Both the position numbers and the translations under genes were made by a program. A stretch of DNA of 64,000 nt from Kitasatospora sp. NBC_01250. GTDB lineage: Bacteria; Actinomycetota; Actinomycetes; Streptomycetales; Streptomycetaceae. Under the pieces are notes generated by a model that made no database searches, was not told the origin of the DNA, and worked only from the letters and a program-made list of their open reading frames with translations. The stretch is taken from NCBI RefSeq assembly GCF_036226465.1, contig NZ_CP108476.1:2046001-2110000 (forward strand), in the 5' to 3' direction. The stretch's first letter is position 1. The number at the start of each line of letters is the position of its first letter. This document shows, in pieces, positions 15,458 through 25,461 of this stretch.

Positions 15458-16085
15458 GCTCCAGCTCGTCGAACCGCAGCGCCAGCCCGTCCAGCAGCGC
15501 CGCGAGCCCCGTCTCGAAGGCCCCTTCGTCCACCGCGCGCCGGTGCTCGGCCAGCCGGTGCGCCTCGCCCAGGTGCGGGTAGTCGTCCGCGTAGAGCCGC
15601 TCGTCCTCGGGGAACCCGGCCGCGAAGGAGCCGAGTGCCGAGCCGGTGATGAAGTAGCGCATCAGCGCGCCGATCCGGGTGGCCTGGCCGCGCGGCCAGC
15701 CCGCCTCCACCAGGCAGCCGAAGACCGCGTCGGCCAGCCGCAGCGCGTTCGGCCGCCGCCCCGGCCCCTGGGCGAGCACCGGGACCACGTGCGGGTGGGC
15801 GGCGAGCGCGGCCCGGTAGGAGCGGGCCCAGTCGCGCAGCGCGGTGCGCCAGTCGGCGCCGGTGGCGAACATGCCCAGGTCCACCTCGCCCATCACGCTG
15901 TCCACCACAGCGTCGAGCAGCTCGTCCTTGGTGGCGAAGTGGTTGTAGAGCGAGGGACCGCTGACCGACAGCTCGGTGGCCAGCCGGCGGGTGGAGAGCG
16001 CCTCCAGGCCGTCGGCGTCCACCACGGCGAGCGCGGCCGCCACGATCCGCCCGCGACTGAGCAGCGGGGTGCGGGGCCGGGCCAT
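15453..16085 (-). CDS. TetR-family transcriptional repressor
   Basis: 210 residues from MARPRTPLLSRGRIVAAALA. The HTH reads LSTRRLATELSVSGPSLYNH FATKDELLDAV. The C-terminal domain resembles the tetracycline-repressor C-terminal fold (RSYRAALAAHPHVV, ITGSALGSFAAGF). An in-frame start at 16133 would add 16 residues and is less likely. It is divergent from the acyl-CoA dehydrogenase operon, with a matching palindrome at 16185-16203, so it probably represses that operon and perhaps itself. The ligand is plausibly an acyl-CoA, by context only. Confidence 0.87.
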   Translation of the reverse strand: MARPRTPLLSRGRIVAAALAVVDADGLEALSTRRLATELSVSGPSLYNHFATKDELLDAVVDSVMGEVDLGMFATGADWRTALRDWARSYRAALAAHPHVVPVLAQGPGRRPNALRLADAVFGCLVEAGWPRGQATRIGALMRYFITGSALGSFAAGFPEDERLYADDYPHLGEAHRLAEHRRAVDEGAFETGLAALLDGLALRFDELER

Positions 16086-16184
16086 GGGCGGATGTCCTCC
16101 GAACGGGGCAGGGCGGGCGGCGGGTCGGGCCATTCTCGCAGGGCACCCTTCCCAGACCGGGGCCGGGCGGGCTAGAGTTCGAAA

Positions 16185-16203
16185 AAACTTGCAGCGCTAG
16201 TTT
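16185..16203. promoter_or_regulatory. Candidate TetR operator
   Basis: AAACTTGCAGCGCTAGTTT contains the inverted repeat AAACTnGC-nnn-GCnAGTTT. It sits 17 bases before the acyl-CoA dehydrogenase start and ~100 bases from the divergent TetR start, in an A/T-rich spot. Confidence 0.6.
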
Positions 16204-16219
16204 ACGAGGACGGGCCACA

Positions 16220-17368
16220 GTGAACCTGGAACTCTCCGAGGAACAGGCCGCGGTCCGCGCGCTCGCCGCCGAGTTCACCGAGCGCGAGATCGCCCCGTAC
16301 TGCGCGGACTGGGACCGCGCCGAGTCGGTCGACCGCGCGATCGTCGGCAAGCTGGGCAAGCTCGGCTTCCTCGGCCTGACCATCCCCGAGAGCCACGGCG
16401 GCAGCGGCGGCGACCACCTGGCGTACTGCCTGGTGCTGGAGGAGCTGGGGCGCGGCGACTCCGCGGTGCGCGGGACCGTCTCGGTCTCGCTCGGCCTGGT
16501 CGCCAAGTCGATCAACAGCTACGGCTCCGAGGAGCAGAAGCGCCACTGGCTGCCGCGGCTCTGCTCCGGCGAGGCGCTGGGCTGCTTCGCACTCACCGAG
16601 CCCGGCACCGGCTCGGACGCCGCCAACCTCACCACCAAGGCGGTGCGCGAGGGCGGTGACTGGCTGATCAGCGGCGCCAAGATGTTCATCACCAACGGCA
16701 GCTGGGCCGAGGTCGCGCTCGTCTTCGCCCGCACCGGCGGACCGGGCCACCAGGGCATCAGCGCCTTCCTGGTCCCCACCGACACCCCCGGTCTCACCCG
16801 CCGGGAGATCCACGGCAAGCTCGGCCTGCGCGGCCAGGCCACCGCCGAGCTCTCCTTCGACGGGGTCCGGGTGCCCGACAGCGCCCGGCTCGGCCCCGAG
16901 GGCAAGGGCTTCACGGTCGCGATGGCCGCGCTCGCCAAGGGCCGGATGTCGGTGGCGGCCGGCTGCGTCGGCATCATCCAGGCCGCCCTGGACGCCGCCG
17001 TGCGCTACGCGACGGAGCGCGAGCAGTTCGGCAAGCCGATCGCCTCCTACCAGCTGGTCCAGGAGCTGATCTCGGACATCTCGGTCGACCTGGACGCCGC
17101 CCGCCTCCTCACCTGGCGGGTCGCCGACCACATCGAACGCGGGCTGCCGTTCGCCACCGAGTCCTCGGTCGCCAAGCTCTTCGCCAGTGAGGCCGCGGTG
17201 CGCGCCGCCAACAACGCGCTGCAGGTCTTCGGCGGTTACGGCTTCATCGACGAGTACCCGGTCGGCAAGCTGGTGCGCGACGCGCGCGTGATGACCCTCT
17301 ACGAGGGCACCAGCCAGATCCACAAGCTGCTCATCGGCCGGTCGCTGACCGGCGTCAACGCGTTCTGA
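16220..17368 (+). CDS. Acyl-CoA dehydrogenase
   Basis: 382 residues from GTG 16220. FAD-dependent introduction of the alpha-beta double bond in an acyl-CoA. Family segments in order: GFLGLTIPESHGGSGGDHL, CFALTEPGTGSDAANLTT, ISGAKMFITNG, AERVGI-like AAGCVGIIQAALDAA, REQFGKPIASYQLVQ, and the C-terminal QVFGGYGFIDEYPVGKLVRD with YEGTSQIHKLLIGR. The Glu of MTLYEGTSQ is the usual catalytic base. First gene of a three-gene unit with thiolase (21-base gap) and a FabG-like reductase (14-base gap): a beta-oxidation-like set lacking only the hydratase. Confidence 0.92.
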   Translation: MNLELSEEQAAVRALAAEFTEREIAPYCADWDRAESVDRAIVGKLGKLGFLGLTIPESHGGSGGDHLAYCLVLEELGRGDSAVRGTVSVSLGLVAKSINSYGSEEQKRHWLPRLCSGEALGCFALTEPGTGSDAANLTTKAVREGGDWLISGAKMFITNGSWAEVALVFARTGGPGHQGISAFLVPTDTPGLTRREIHGKLGLRGQATAELSFDGVRVPDSARLGPEGKGFTVAMAALAKGRMSVAAGCVGIIQAALDAAVRYATEREQFGKPIASYQLVQELISDISVDLDAARLLTWRVADHIERGLPFATESSVAKLFASEAAVRAANNALQVFGGYGFIDEYPVGKLVRDARVMTLYEGTSQIHKLLIGRSLTGVNAF

Positions 17369-17389
17369 TCAGGAGAGGAGCCCACCGAG

Positions 17390-18577
<1,188 letters not shown>

Positions 18578-18591
18578 AGGAGCCTGCACAG

Positions 18592-19350
18592 ATGTCACGT
18601 TTCACCGGCAAGGTCGCCGTGGTCACCGGCGCCGCCCAGGGGATCGGCGCCGCCACCGCCCAGTTGCTGGCCGAGGAGGGCGCCACGGTCGCGGTGGTCG
18701 ACCTGACCGCCGAGCGCGCCCGGCAGACCGCGGACGCGATCACCGCCAAGGGCGGCACGGCGCACGCGTACGGCTGCGACGTCAGCGACTACGACGCGGT
18801 GGAGCACACCTTCGCCCGCGTCGTCGAGGAGCTGGGCGGCCTGCACATCCTGGTCAACAACGCCGGGATCACCCGGGACAACCTCTTCTTCAAGATGCCC
18901 AAGGCCGACTGGGACGCGGTGCTGACGGTCAACCTGACCAGCGCCTACAACTGCAGCCACGTCGCGCAGAAGTACCTGGTGGCGCAGAAGTACGGCAAGA
19001 TCGTCTCGCTCAGCTCCCGCTCCGCGCTCGGCAACCGGGGCCAGGCCAACTACGCCGCCGCCAAGGCGGGCATCCAGGGCCTGACCGCCACGCTGGCCAT
19101 CGAGCTGGGCCCGTTCAACATCAACGTCAACGCGGTCGCCCCCGGCTACGTCGTGACCGCGATGACGGAGGCGACCGCCGAGCGGGTCGGCGCCAGCCCC
19201 GAGGAGCACCAGGCCGAGGTGTCGGCGCGCACCCCGCTGCGCCGGCCGGGGCGGCCGGAGGAGATCGCCGCGGTGGTCGCGTTCCTGGCCAGCGAGGAGG
19301 CCTCCTACGTCAGCGGGCAGACGCTGTACGTCAACGGCGGGGCGCGGTAG
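18592..19350 (+). CDS. FabG-like 3-oxoacyl-ACP/3-hydroxyacyl-CoA reductase (SDR)
   Basis: 252 residues. [10 protein letters not shown] is the nucleotide-binding motif. [14 protein letters not shown] is typical of FabG and PhaB. The catalytic Ser-Tyr-Lys set lies in [22 protein letters not shown], and the C-terminus [13 protein letters not shown] is standard. Given its place after thiolase, it probably acts on 3-hydroxyacyl-CoA rather than in bulk fatty acid synthesis. Ends just before a strong hairpin. Confidence 0.9.
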   Translation: MSRFTGKVAVVTGAAQGIGAATAQLLAEEGATVAVVDLTAERARQTADAITAKGGTAHAYGCDVSDYDAVEHTFARVVEELGGLHILVNNAGITRDNLFFKMPKADWDAVLTVNLTSAYNCSHVAQKYLVAQKYGKIVSLSSRSALGNRGQANYAAAKAGIQGLTATLAIELGPFNINVNAVAPGYVVTAMTEATAERVGASPEEHQAEVSARTPLRRPGRPEEIAAVVAFLASEEASYVSGQTLYVNGGAR

Positions 19351-19384
19351 GGCGGTCGGGGCACGGTAGGGCTGATCGGAGCCG

Positions 19385-19418
19385 GGTCCGGCCGCGGGAA
19401 TGATCACGCGGCCGGACC
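19385..19418 (+). terminator. Hairpin after the fabG-like gene
   Basis: GGTCCGGCCGCG (19385-19396) pairs perfectly with CGCGGCCGGACC (19407-19418), loop of 10 bases, 34 bases after the stop codon. It closes the acyl-CoA dehydrogenase operon. Confidence 0.75.
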
Positions 19419-19466
19419 GCTTGTCACCACCGCGGCCCACCGCGGGCCGGACGAGGGGAGCGCGAC

Positions 19467-19529
19467 ATGTCGAGCGGTGCGCGCGCTCTGGAGCTGAGCC
19501 GCCGGTCCACCGTCATCGTCTTCTCTTGA
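19467..19529 (+). CDS. Possible 20-residue small peptide
   Basis: ATG at 19467 follows a strong ribosome site (GAGGGGAG, ~7 bases away) and reads MSSGARALELSRRSTVIVFS before a TGA. No family recognised. It may be a leader peptide or the start of a lost gene. The rest of 19530-19738 holds a locally A/T-rich promoter-like stretch (19590-19680) before the peptidase gene and nothing else I can name. Confidence 0.25.
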   Translation: MSSGARALELSRRSTVIVFS

Positions 19530-19738
19530 CCGGCACTTGACGAACCGTCCGAGCGCGGGCCACCGCCCTGGCCTGCGCCGATCGGGCTAATCCCGCGGTT
19601 ATTCGCGGAACTGTTCGGCATGTTCACGATGAATGTCAAGAGTCCAAAATGACTATAGATTCATCAGCTCTCCACACGATGGGATGTCCGGGCCGAGCCC
19701 GCGTCTCGGCAACTCCCCTCCCCATCCCAAGGAGTCCC

Positions 19739-21127
19739 ATGGGCACCTCCCCCGCCACCGCGGGCCCCCGACGCTCCACGACCACCCGCGCCCTCGCGCT
19801 GCTCGCCGTCGGGGCCACCGCCCTGACGACCGGCATGGTCACCGTGCAGAGCGGCACGGCCCTCGCAGCCGACGCCCCCGCCAAGGTCGCGTTCAAGCTG
19901 CACCCCGCGTCCGAGGGCCACCAGGACTCGAAGGCCCGCACCGCGCCGCTGAGCACCAGTGACTGCGTCACGCAGATCGGCATCCACTGCTACTCGCCGC
20001 TGCAGTACCGCGCCGCGTACGACCTCAACCCGCTGTACGCCGACGGCACCACCGGCAAGGGCCGCACGATCGTCATCGTGGACTCCTTCGGCTCGCCGAC
20101 CATCCAGCACGACCTGGAGACCTTCGACAAGCAGTGGGGCATCCCCGACACCAACGTCGAGGTCGTCAAGTGGGGCAACGTGCCGCCCTTCGACGCGAAC
20201 AACCCGGACCACACCAGCTGGGCCGGCGAGACCACGCTGGACGTCGAGTACGCCCACGCGATCGCCCCCGGGGCGCACATCGTGCTGGTCGAGACCGGTG
20301 TCTCGGAGACCGAGGGCGTCACCGGTCTGCCCGAGATGATGTCCGCCGAGCAGTCGCTGATCAAGCAGGGCAAGGGCGACGTCATCACACAGAGCTTCGG
20401 CGCGACCGAGGACACCTTCCCCGGCTTCGACAAGGGTGACTACAAGTCGCTCACCGACCTGCGCTACGCCTTCAAGGAGGCGGCCGCGCACAACGTCACC
20501 GTGCTCGCCTCCTCCGGCGACAACGGGGTCACCGACGACGACCTGAACAACAACCTCTACACCCACAAGGTCAACTCCTGGCCGTCCTCGGACCCGCTGG
20601 TGACCTCGGTCGGCGGCACCGAGCTGACCCTGGACAACAACGGCAACCGCACCGCGCCGGACAAGGTCTGGCACGACGCGTACGGTGCGGGCGGCGGCGG
20701 CACCTCCGCCGTCTTCGACCGCCCGTGGTACCAGGCGGGCGTGGCCAACGTGGTCGGCGACCACCGCGGCACCCCCGACATCAGCATGAGCGCCGCCGTC
20801 GACGGCTCGGCCTGGACCTACGAGTCCTACGACCCGAAGGCGGTCGGCTGGCACCTCACCGGTGGCACCAGCGAGGCCTCGCCGATCTTCTCCGGCATCG
20901 TCGCGCTCGCCGACCAGCGCGCCGGCTACCGCCTGGGCCAGATCAACTGGCGCCTGTACGGCATGTCGCTGCTGCCCTCGCAGTGGAGCGGCCTCCAGGA
21001 CGTCACCACCGGTGACAACGGCTGGAACAACGTGACGGGCTACCAGGCCACCCAGGGCTACGACCTGGCCTCCGGCCTCGGCACGATCGACGCCAACCGC
21101 TTCGTGCGCACGCTCGCGGGGCACTGA
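19739..21127 (+). CDS. Secreted S53-family (sedolisin) serine peptidase
   Basis: 462 residues from ATG 19739 with AAGGAG ahead of it. Signal peptide at ~20-48 (TRALALLAVGATALTTG ... ALAAD). Catalytic residues of the Ser-Glu-Asp type: Glu164 and Asp168 in GETTLDVEYAHAIAPGA, oxyanion Asp in VLASSGDNGV, and Ser378 in GGTSEASPIFSG. The long N-terminal activation propeptide of many sedolisins is absent; the mature catalytic fold starts soon after the signal peptide. Acidic-pH endopeptidase activity outside the cell is expected from the family. Monocistronic with a very strong terminator. Confidence 0.9.
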   Translation: MGTSPATAGPRRSTTTRALALLAVGATALTTGMVTVQSGTALAADAPAKVAFKLHPASEGHQDSKARTAPLSTSDCVTQIGIHCYSPLQYRAAYDLNPLYADGTTGKGRTIVIVDSFGSPTIQHDLETFDKQWGIPDTNVEVVKWGNVPPFDANNPDHTSWAGETTLDVEYAHAIAPGAHIVLVETGVSETEGVTGLPEMMSAEQSLIKQGKGDVITQSFGATEDTFPGFDKGDYKSLTDLRYAFKEAAAHNVTVLASSGDNGVTDDDLNNNLYTHKVNSWPSSDPLVTSVGGTELTLDNNGNRTAPDKVWHDAYGAGGGGTSAVFDRPWYQAGVANVVGDHRGTPDISMSAAVDGSAWTYESYDPKAVGWHLTGGTSEASPIFSGIVALADQRAGYRLGQINWRLYGMSLLPSQWSGLQDVTTGDNGWNNVTGYQATQGYDLASGLGTIDANRFVRTLAGH

Positions 21128-21163
21128 GCACCGGGCTGACGCCGATCCGCGGCACGCCGCAAC

Positions 21164-21207
21164 GCACCCGGGTGGGGCACTCGTTCGTGAGTGCCCCACC
21201 CGGGTGC
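21164..21207. terminator. Very strong 19-bp hairpin between convergent genes
   Basis: GCACCCGGGTGGGGCACTC (21164-21182), loop GTTCGT, and the exact reverse complement at 21189-21207, followed by a T-rich TTGTGGT. It lies between the S53 peptidase and the convergent caspase-like gene and can stop both. Confidence 0.88.
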
Positions 21208-21224
21208 TTGTGGTCGTGCGTGCG

Positions 21225-23375
21225 TCAGCTCGGACCCGTCATCGCCCGGGCCGCTGCTTCGAGCTTCGCCAGGTAGCGCTCCGAGGAGCGCAGCTTGCGG
21301 CCGTCCTCGCCGGGCAGCTGGGCCCGCAACTCCAGCATGAGCGGGCCGAGTTGCACCGCCCGCCGCGGGTCCTGGACGGCCCGCCAGCAGGCCTCGGCGT
21401 TGGTCGCCACGCGCTGGGCCTCCGGATCCTGCGGCCCCTCGGCGGCCAGCAGCACCAGCGCCACCTGCCGGTAGAGCTCCGAGGCCGTCGCCGGGTCGCC
21501 CGACAGCCTGGCGACGTGCGCCCTGACCTGACGCACCATCAGCACCGGTGCGGAGATCGCGCCGTGGGCGGTGACCGCCTGCCCCTCCAGGGTCAGGGCG
21601 AGGTCGGCGGCCCGCTCGTGCTCGCCGGCGTCGGCGGTGCGGACGATCAGGCCGATCGCCTCGCGGTAGTCGTCCGGCGGCGGCACGGGTTCCGGCGCGG
21701 TGGCGGGGGCGGGTTCCGGCGCGGCGGCGGGGGCGGCGGCCGCAGGTTCGGGTACGGCCTCGGTGGGGGCCGGGGCGACGGGGGTCGCCTCGACGGGGGC
21801 GGCTGCGGGCGCGGGTACGGGTGCGGCTGCGTCCGGCTGTGCGTCGGGGGCGCCGGCCGCCGACGGGCGCGGCAGTGGCTCGGTCACGGCCTCGGCCGGG
21901 TCGGGCGCCACCGGCGCCTGCGCGGGCTCGGCCACCGCCGCCTCGGGGGCCGTCCACGCATCGGCCTTGAGCAGCGTGACCAGGTGGATCGGCCGCACCG
22001 TCGGCGGCACGCCCGGCTTGGCCAGCGAGACCGGTCCGCGGTTCGCGGCGGGACGCGGCAGCGGCACCGTCGCGGCGACGGCGGCGACGGCAGGTCCGCC
22101 GACCGCCGGGGCGGCCTGCGGCTGGGCCTCGCCGGCGAGTTGACGCGCGGTGTTCCGGAAGACCGGGCGCTCCTGGCCGTACGAGGCGAAGATCAGCACG
22201 TCCGGGCGGAGCACCGAGTGCACCTGGGCCCGCAGTTGCTCCGGCGTGAGCAGCGGTCCGGCTCCCGGGCGGCCACCGTGCAGCGCCTCGATCAGCGCGC
22301 GGGTGAAGGTGCCGATCTGCTCCGGGTCCGGCCCGACCACCGCCCACAGCGGCAGCCCCTCGGTGACCGGTCCCGTGCTGCCGCCCTGGAGCAGCGGCCA
22401 GGCGCTCTGCTCGGCGCTCAGGTCCGCGAGCACCAGCGTGTCCCACTCGGCGGGCCGGGCCCGCAGCTCACTGGCGATCGCCGACCAGGCCAGCCCGTCC
22501 TGGCGGATCGTGCCGGTCTTCGAGTCACGCAGCGTCAGGTACAGCCCGGCGCCGCGCTTGTCCGCCACCAGGTGGCCGCCGAGGTGGACCAGCAGCGGTC
22601 CCGGGTGCCGGGAGGCGGCGCGCAGGTGGGCGAGGACGGTCTGCGGGTCGCTGGCGGCGGGCAGGTGGACGGCGTCGACCGACTCGGCCGCGAGCAGGGT
22701 CTGCGGGGCGACGGCCGCGAGCATCGCGGAGAGCACCTGCGACGCTCCCGCGCCACCGCGCCCCCAGCCGCGCCGGCCCGCGCTGCCGTAACCGCCCTCG
22801 ACCGCGAGGATGCGGCCCCGCAGGCCGCCGCCGACCCAGGAGCCCGGACCCGCGCCGGGGGCTGCGGCGCCCTGCGGCGGCAGCGTGAAGGTACCGGTCC
22901 AGCCGGAGGAGGCCGGCGGCTCGTCAGCGAGGTCCGGCGCGGCGGCGGGGGCGGGCGCGGACTCGGCGGGCGCCTGGGCGTCACCGCTCTGGGCGGCGGG
23001 CGGCACCACCGCGCGCAGCACCGCCGTGGCCGGGCTCGGCACCACCGCGCGCAGCACGGCCGTGCCTTCCGACCCGCCCCGGCGGTACGAGGACGCCGCG
23101 GCGTCCTCGATCGGCGGCAGGACGGCGGTCGGGGCCAGGTCGACCGGCGCGGGGGCGACGCCGGACCAGATGTCGGCGTGGGCGCTGGCCGGGGCACCGG
23201 GCGGGGTCCGGTACGGCGAGGGGACCGCGTCCTCGATCACCGGCGCGGGGATCGGCGCGGTGCGCTCCGGGTCGTACCCGCCGGCGGGCCGCTGGCCGAC
23301 GGCGCCGGGCCACCCGCCCGCCGGCCGGTCGGGCGGCGGCACCGCAGCTCCGGGGATCGATGCACTGTCCGCCAC
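21225..23375 (-). CDS. Degenerate caspase-like protein with disordered linkers and C-terminal helical (TPR-like) region
   Basis: 716 residues. The first ~170 are Pro/Ala-rich and disordered, with an internal duplication (TAVLRAVVP twice). A folded region (~190-380) reads GRILAVEGGYG, GPLLVHLGGHLVADKRG, GLAWSAIAS and LVLADLSAEQSAW. The layout and the HLGGH stretch recall the caspase p20 His loop, but the Cys position (LADLS) has no Cys. A second Pro/Ala linker (~430-560) and a C-terminal helical bundle (~570-716, AGEHERAADLALTLEGQ) follow. It is clearly homologous to the protein at 49134-50033. Probably a non-catalytic adaptor; function unknown. Confidence 0.65.
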   Translation of the reverse strand: MADSASIPGAAVPPPDRPAGGWPGAVGQRPAGGYDPERTAPIPAPVIEDAVPSPYRTPPGAPASAHADIWSGVAPAPVDLAPTAVLPPIEDAAASSYRRGGSEGTAVLRAVVPSPATAVLRAVVPPAAQSGDAQAPAESAPAPAAAPDLADEPPASSGWTGTFTLPPQGAAAPGAGPGSWVGGGLRGRILAVEGGYGSAGRRGWGRGGAGASQVLSAMLAAVAPQTLLAAESVDAVHLPAASDPQTVLAHLRAASRHPGPLLVHLGGHLVADKRGAGLYLTLRDSKTGTIRQDGLAWSAIASELRARPAEWDTLVLADLSAEQSAWPLLQGGSTGPVTEGLPLWAVVGPDPEQIGTFTRALIEALHGGRPGAGPLLTPEQLRAQVHSVLRPDVLIFASYGQERPVFRNTARQLAGEAQPQAAPAVGGPAVAAVAATVPLPRPAANRGPVSLAKPGVPPTVRPIHLVTLLKADAWTAPEAAVAEPAQAPVAPDPAEAVTEPLPRPSAAGAPDAQPDAAAPVPAPAAAPVEATPVAPAPTEAVPEPAAAAPAAAPEPAPATAPEPVPPPDDYREAIGLIVRTADAGEHERAADLALTLEGQAVTAHGAISAPVLMVRQVRAHVARLSGDPATASELYRQVALVLLAAEGPQDPEAQRVATNAEACWRAVQDPRRAVQLGPLMLELRAQLPGEDGRKLRSSERYLAKLEAAARAMTGPS

Positions 23376-23708
23376 CGCCGGTCACCACCCGCCCGCCACC
23401 CTGGGCGATCTCGGTCCACGGGTCGCGGCTGGCACACCGCTCCCCCTTTCGCGCCACCATACGGGGTCTGCGACCTCGCATTCCAGGCCGGGTGCGTCGC
23501 CGGACAGGCCCTGGCACCGGAGGCACCGGGTGCCGCGCCCGGGTGCCGGGCCGACCCGGTGGTACCTACCGGTCGGTACGCGGGCGCGGGCGCGGGGACG
23601 GGGGCACGGAACGGCCGCTTCCGGTGGCCTGGTTGACTGTGCGGTGCCAAGCCGCCAGCCAGTCCGCCGGCCGCGCCGCCAGCCATGCCGCCAGCCGAGG
23701 AGCGAGCC
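23376..23708. other. 333-bp divergent gap, no gene seen
   Basis: Divergent starts face this gap. It contains an imperfect repeat GCCGCCAGCCA near 23650-23695, partly overlapping the ribosome site of the AEC transporter gene, and an inverted repeat GTACC-n8-GGTAC around 23561-23578. I see no convincing coding remnant or RNA gene. Confidence 0.5.
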
Positions 23709-24662
23709 ATGCACACCCTGCAACCCCTGCTCGCCAGCTTCGTGCCGATCTGGACGCTGACCGCCGTCGGCTACCTGGTCAGCCGCACCGGTCTGCTCGG
23801 CGAACAGGCCGAGGCGGTGCTCGGCCGGTTCGTCTTCCATGTCGCGATGCCCGCCGCCCTGTTCACCATGCTCGCCAAGGCGCCGCTGCGCACCTTCGCC
23901 AACGCCTCGATGCTCGCCTTCGCGGCCGGCACGCTGGTCGCCTCGCTGCTCGGCTGGGCCGGCGCGCGCTTCCTGTTCGGCCGCCGTCCCGCCGAGCAGG
24001 CGATCAGCGGCATGGCGGCCGGCTACGTCAACTCGGCCAACCTGGGCATCCCGGTGGCGGTCCAGGTGCTCGGTGACGCATCGTTCGTCGGCCCGGTGCT
24101 GCTCTTCCAGGTCCTGCTGGTGACGCCGATCATCCTGGGCGCGCTGGACGCCGGGACCAGCACCGAGGGCACCCGGGCCGAACGGCTGGGCCGGCTGCTG
24201 CGGCTGCCGCTGCGCAACCCGATCATCCTGGCCTCCGCGCTCGGGGTGCTCAGCTCCGCCACCGGCCTGCACCTGCCCGGCGCGCTGGGCCACTCCTGCG
24301 ACCTGCTCGGCGGCGCGGCGGTACCGACCGCGCTGGTCACGCTCGGCATGTCGCTGCACGCCCGCCCGGCCTCGGCGGACGGCTCGCTGCGCGCCGAGGT
24401 GGGCCTCTCGGTGGTCACCAAGAACCTGGTGCAGCCGCTGGTCGCGTTCGCCGTCGGCAGCCTGCTGCTGCACCTGACCCCGCACCAACTGCTCGCCGTG
24501 GTGATCTGCTCGGCGCTGCCGACCGCGCAGAACGTCTTCATCTACGCCCGCGAGTACGGCCTGAACACCGCGCTGCCGCGCAACTCGGTGCTCTGGTCGA
24601 CGCTGCTGTCGATGCTCACCCTCTCCGCGATCGACTGGACGCTCGCCCCGACCATGCACTGA
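23709..24662 (+). CDS. AEC-family (auxin efflux carrier-like) transporter
   Basis: 317 residues, about ten hydrophobic segments, in the inner membrane. GYVNSANLGIPVAVQVLGDA and the C-terminal LLAVVICSALPTAQNVFIYA with a broken helix (Pro-Thr-Ala-Gln-Asn) are typical of PF03547 carriers, which export organic acids or similar anions. I chose ATG 23709 because GAGGAG lies 6-11 bases ahead; an in-frame ATG at 23685 would add 8 residues without a site. Convergent with the GNAT gene 13 bases away. Confidence 0.87.
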   Translation: MHTLQPLLASFVPIWTLTAVGYLVSRTGLLGEQAEAVLGRFVFHVAMPAALFTMLAKAPLRTFANASMLAFAAGTLVASLLGWAGARFLFGRRPAEQAISGMAAGYVNSANLGIPVAVQVLGDASFVGPVLLFQVLLVTPIILGALDAGTSTEGTRAERLGRLLRLPLRNPIILASALGVLSSATGLHLPGALGHSCDLLGGAAVPTALVTLGMSLHARPASADGSLRAEVGLSVVTKNLVQPLVAFAVGSLLLHLTPHQLLAVVICSALPTAQNVFIYAREYGLNTALPRNSVLWSTLLSMLTLSAIDWTLAPTMH

Positions 24663-24675
24663 GCCCCGCCCGTGG

Positions 24676-25233
24676 TCAGGTCGCGATCGTCCAGTGGTTG
24701 GTCAGCAGGACGCGGCCGGCGAAGTCGCTGCGCTCCTCGCCGACCAGGTGGAAGCCCAGGGCGCGACAGATGGCGTTCGACGCGGCGTTGCCGCGGGCCG
24801 GGAACGCGCTGACCGTCCCCCACCGGCCGTCGGCACGGGCGCGGGCGAGCAGCTCGCGCACCGCGCGCTTGCCCAGCCCCTGCCGTTGGAACTCCGGCAG
24901 GACCATCCACCCGATCTCCGAGCGCGCCGCCGTGTGCGCCGCCACGCCCTCGCGCGCCTCCGCACCACCGTCCGCACCACGGTCCGCACCGCCGGCGTGC
25001 GCCCAGAGCGTCACCGTTCCGGCGACCACCGTCGGCCGGGACTCGTCGGGGACGATCATCTTGATCCACTGACGGTCCGCCAGCACCCGTGCCACGTCCC
25101 GGCGCACCTTGTCCGGCATCGCCTCGCGCCGTAGCGGGCCCCCGAGTTCGGTCATCATCGCCGGATCGCAGCGCATCCGGACATAGGCGTCCAGATCACC
25201 CGGTTCAACGTCGCGGAGCAGCAAGGATCCCAC
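24676..25233 (-). CDS. GNAT-family N-acetyltransferase
   Basis: 185 residues. GNAT core: LRDVEPGDLDAYVRMRCDP at the start, TVTLWA strand, EIGWMVLPEFQRQGLGKRAV with the acetyl-CoA-binding Q-R-Q-G-L-G-K loop, then NAASNAICRALGFHLVGEE. An Ala/Gly/Asp/His-rich insertion lies between strands 3 and 4. Substrate unknown. Monocistronic, convergent with the AEC gene. Confidence 0.85.
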   Translation of the reverse strand: MGSLLLRDVEPGDLDAYVRMRCDPAMMTELGGPLRREAMPDKVRRDVARVLADRQWIKMIVPDESRPTVVAGTVTLWAHAGGADRGADGGAEAREGVAAHTAARSEIGWMVLPEFQRQGLGKRAVRELLARARADGRWGTVSAFPARGNAASNAICRALGFHLVGEERSDFAGRVLLTNHWTIAT

Positions 25234-25394
25234 CTCTCCTTCGCCTCAACGGCACAGTCCACACGGGAGGTTCGCAGCCCCCAGCAAACATGAAAACCGA
25301 TTATCGGCCACCGCCGTCTCCCGTCGTCCCGCTGTTCAATTACTTGTCATGCGCGCACACTTCACGCGCCATCAGGCCTGTGTCTTACTTGAGT

Positions 25395-25428
25395 GCTACG
25401 CGCGTTGCGCCCCAAGAGCTACGCGCGT
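25395..25428 (+). promoter_or_regulatory. Direct repeat upstream of the phospholipase D-family gene
   Basis: GCTACGCGCGT occurs at 25395-25405 and 25418-25428, 23 bases apart (about two helical turns), in the A/T-richer leader of the secreted protein gene. TTACTTG precedes the first copy and also occurs at ~25340. A candidate activator or repressor site. Confidence 0.35.
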
Positions 25429-25461
25429 GGAACTCCCCGTCGACTACGTCCGGAGACCCGA

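Noticed and set aside
23376-23708. Short repeats suggesting an RNA gene or regulatory array
   Set aside because: Repeats are imperfect GC-rich triplet-like runs partly in the ribosome site; no stable, specific structure is seen.
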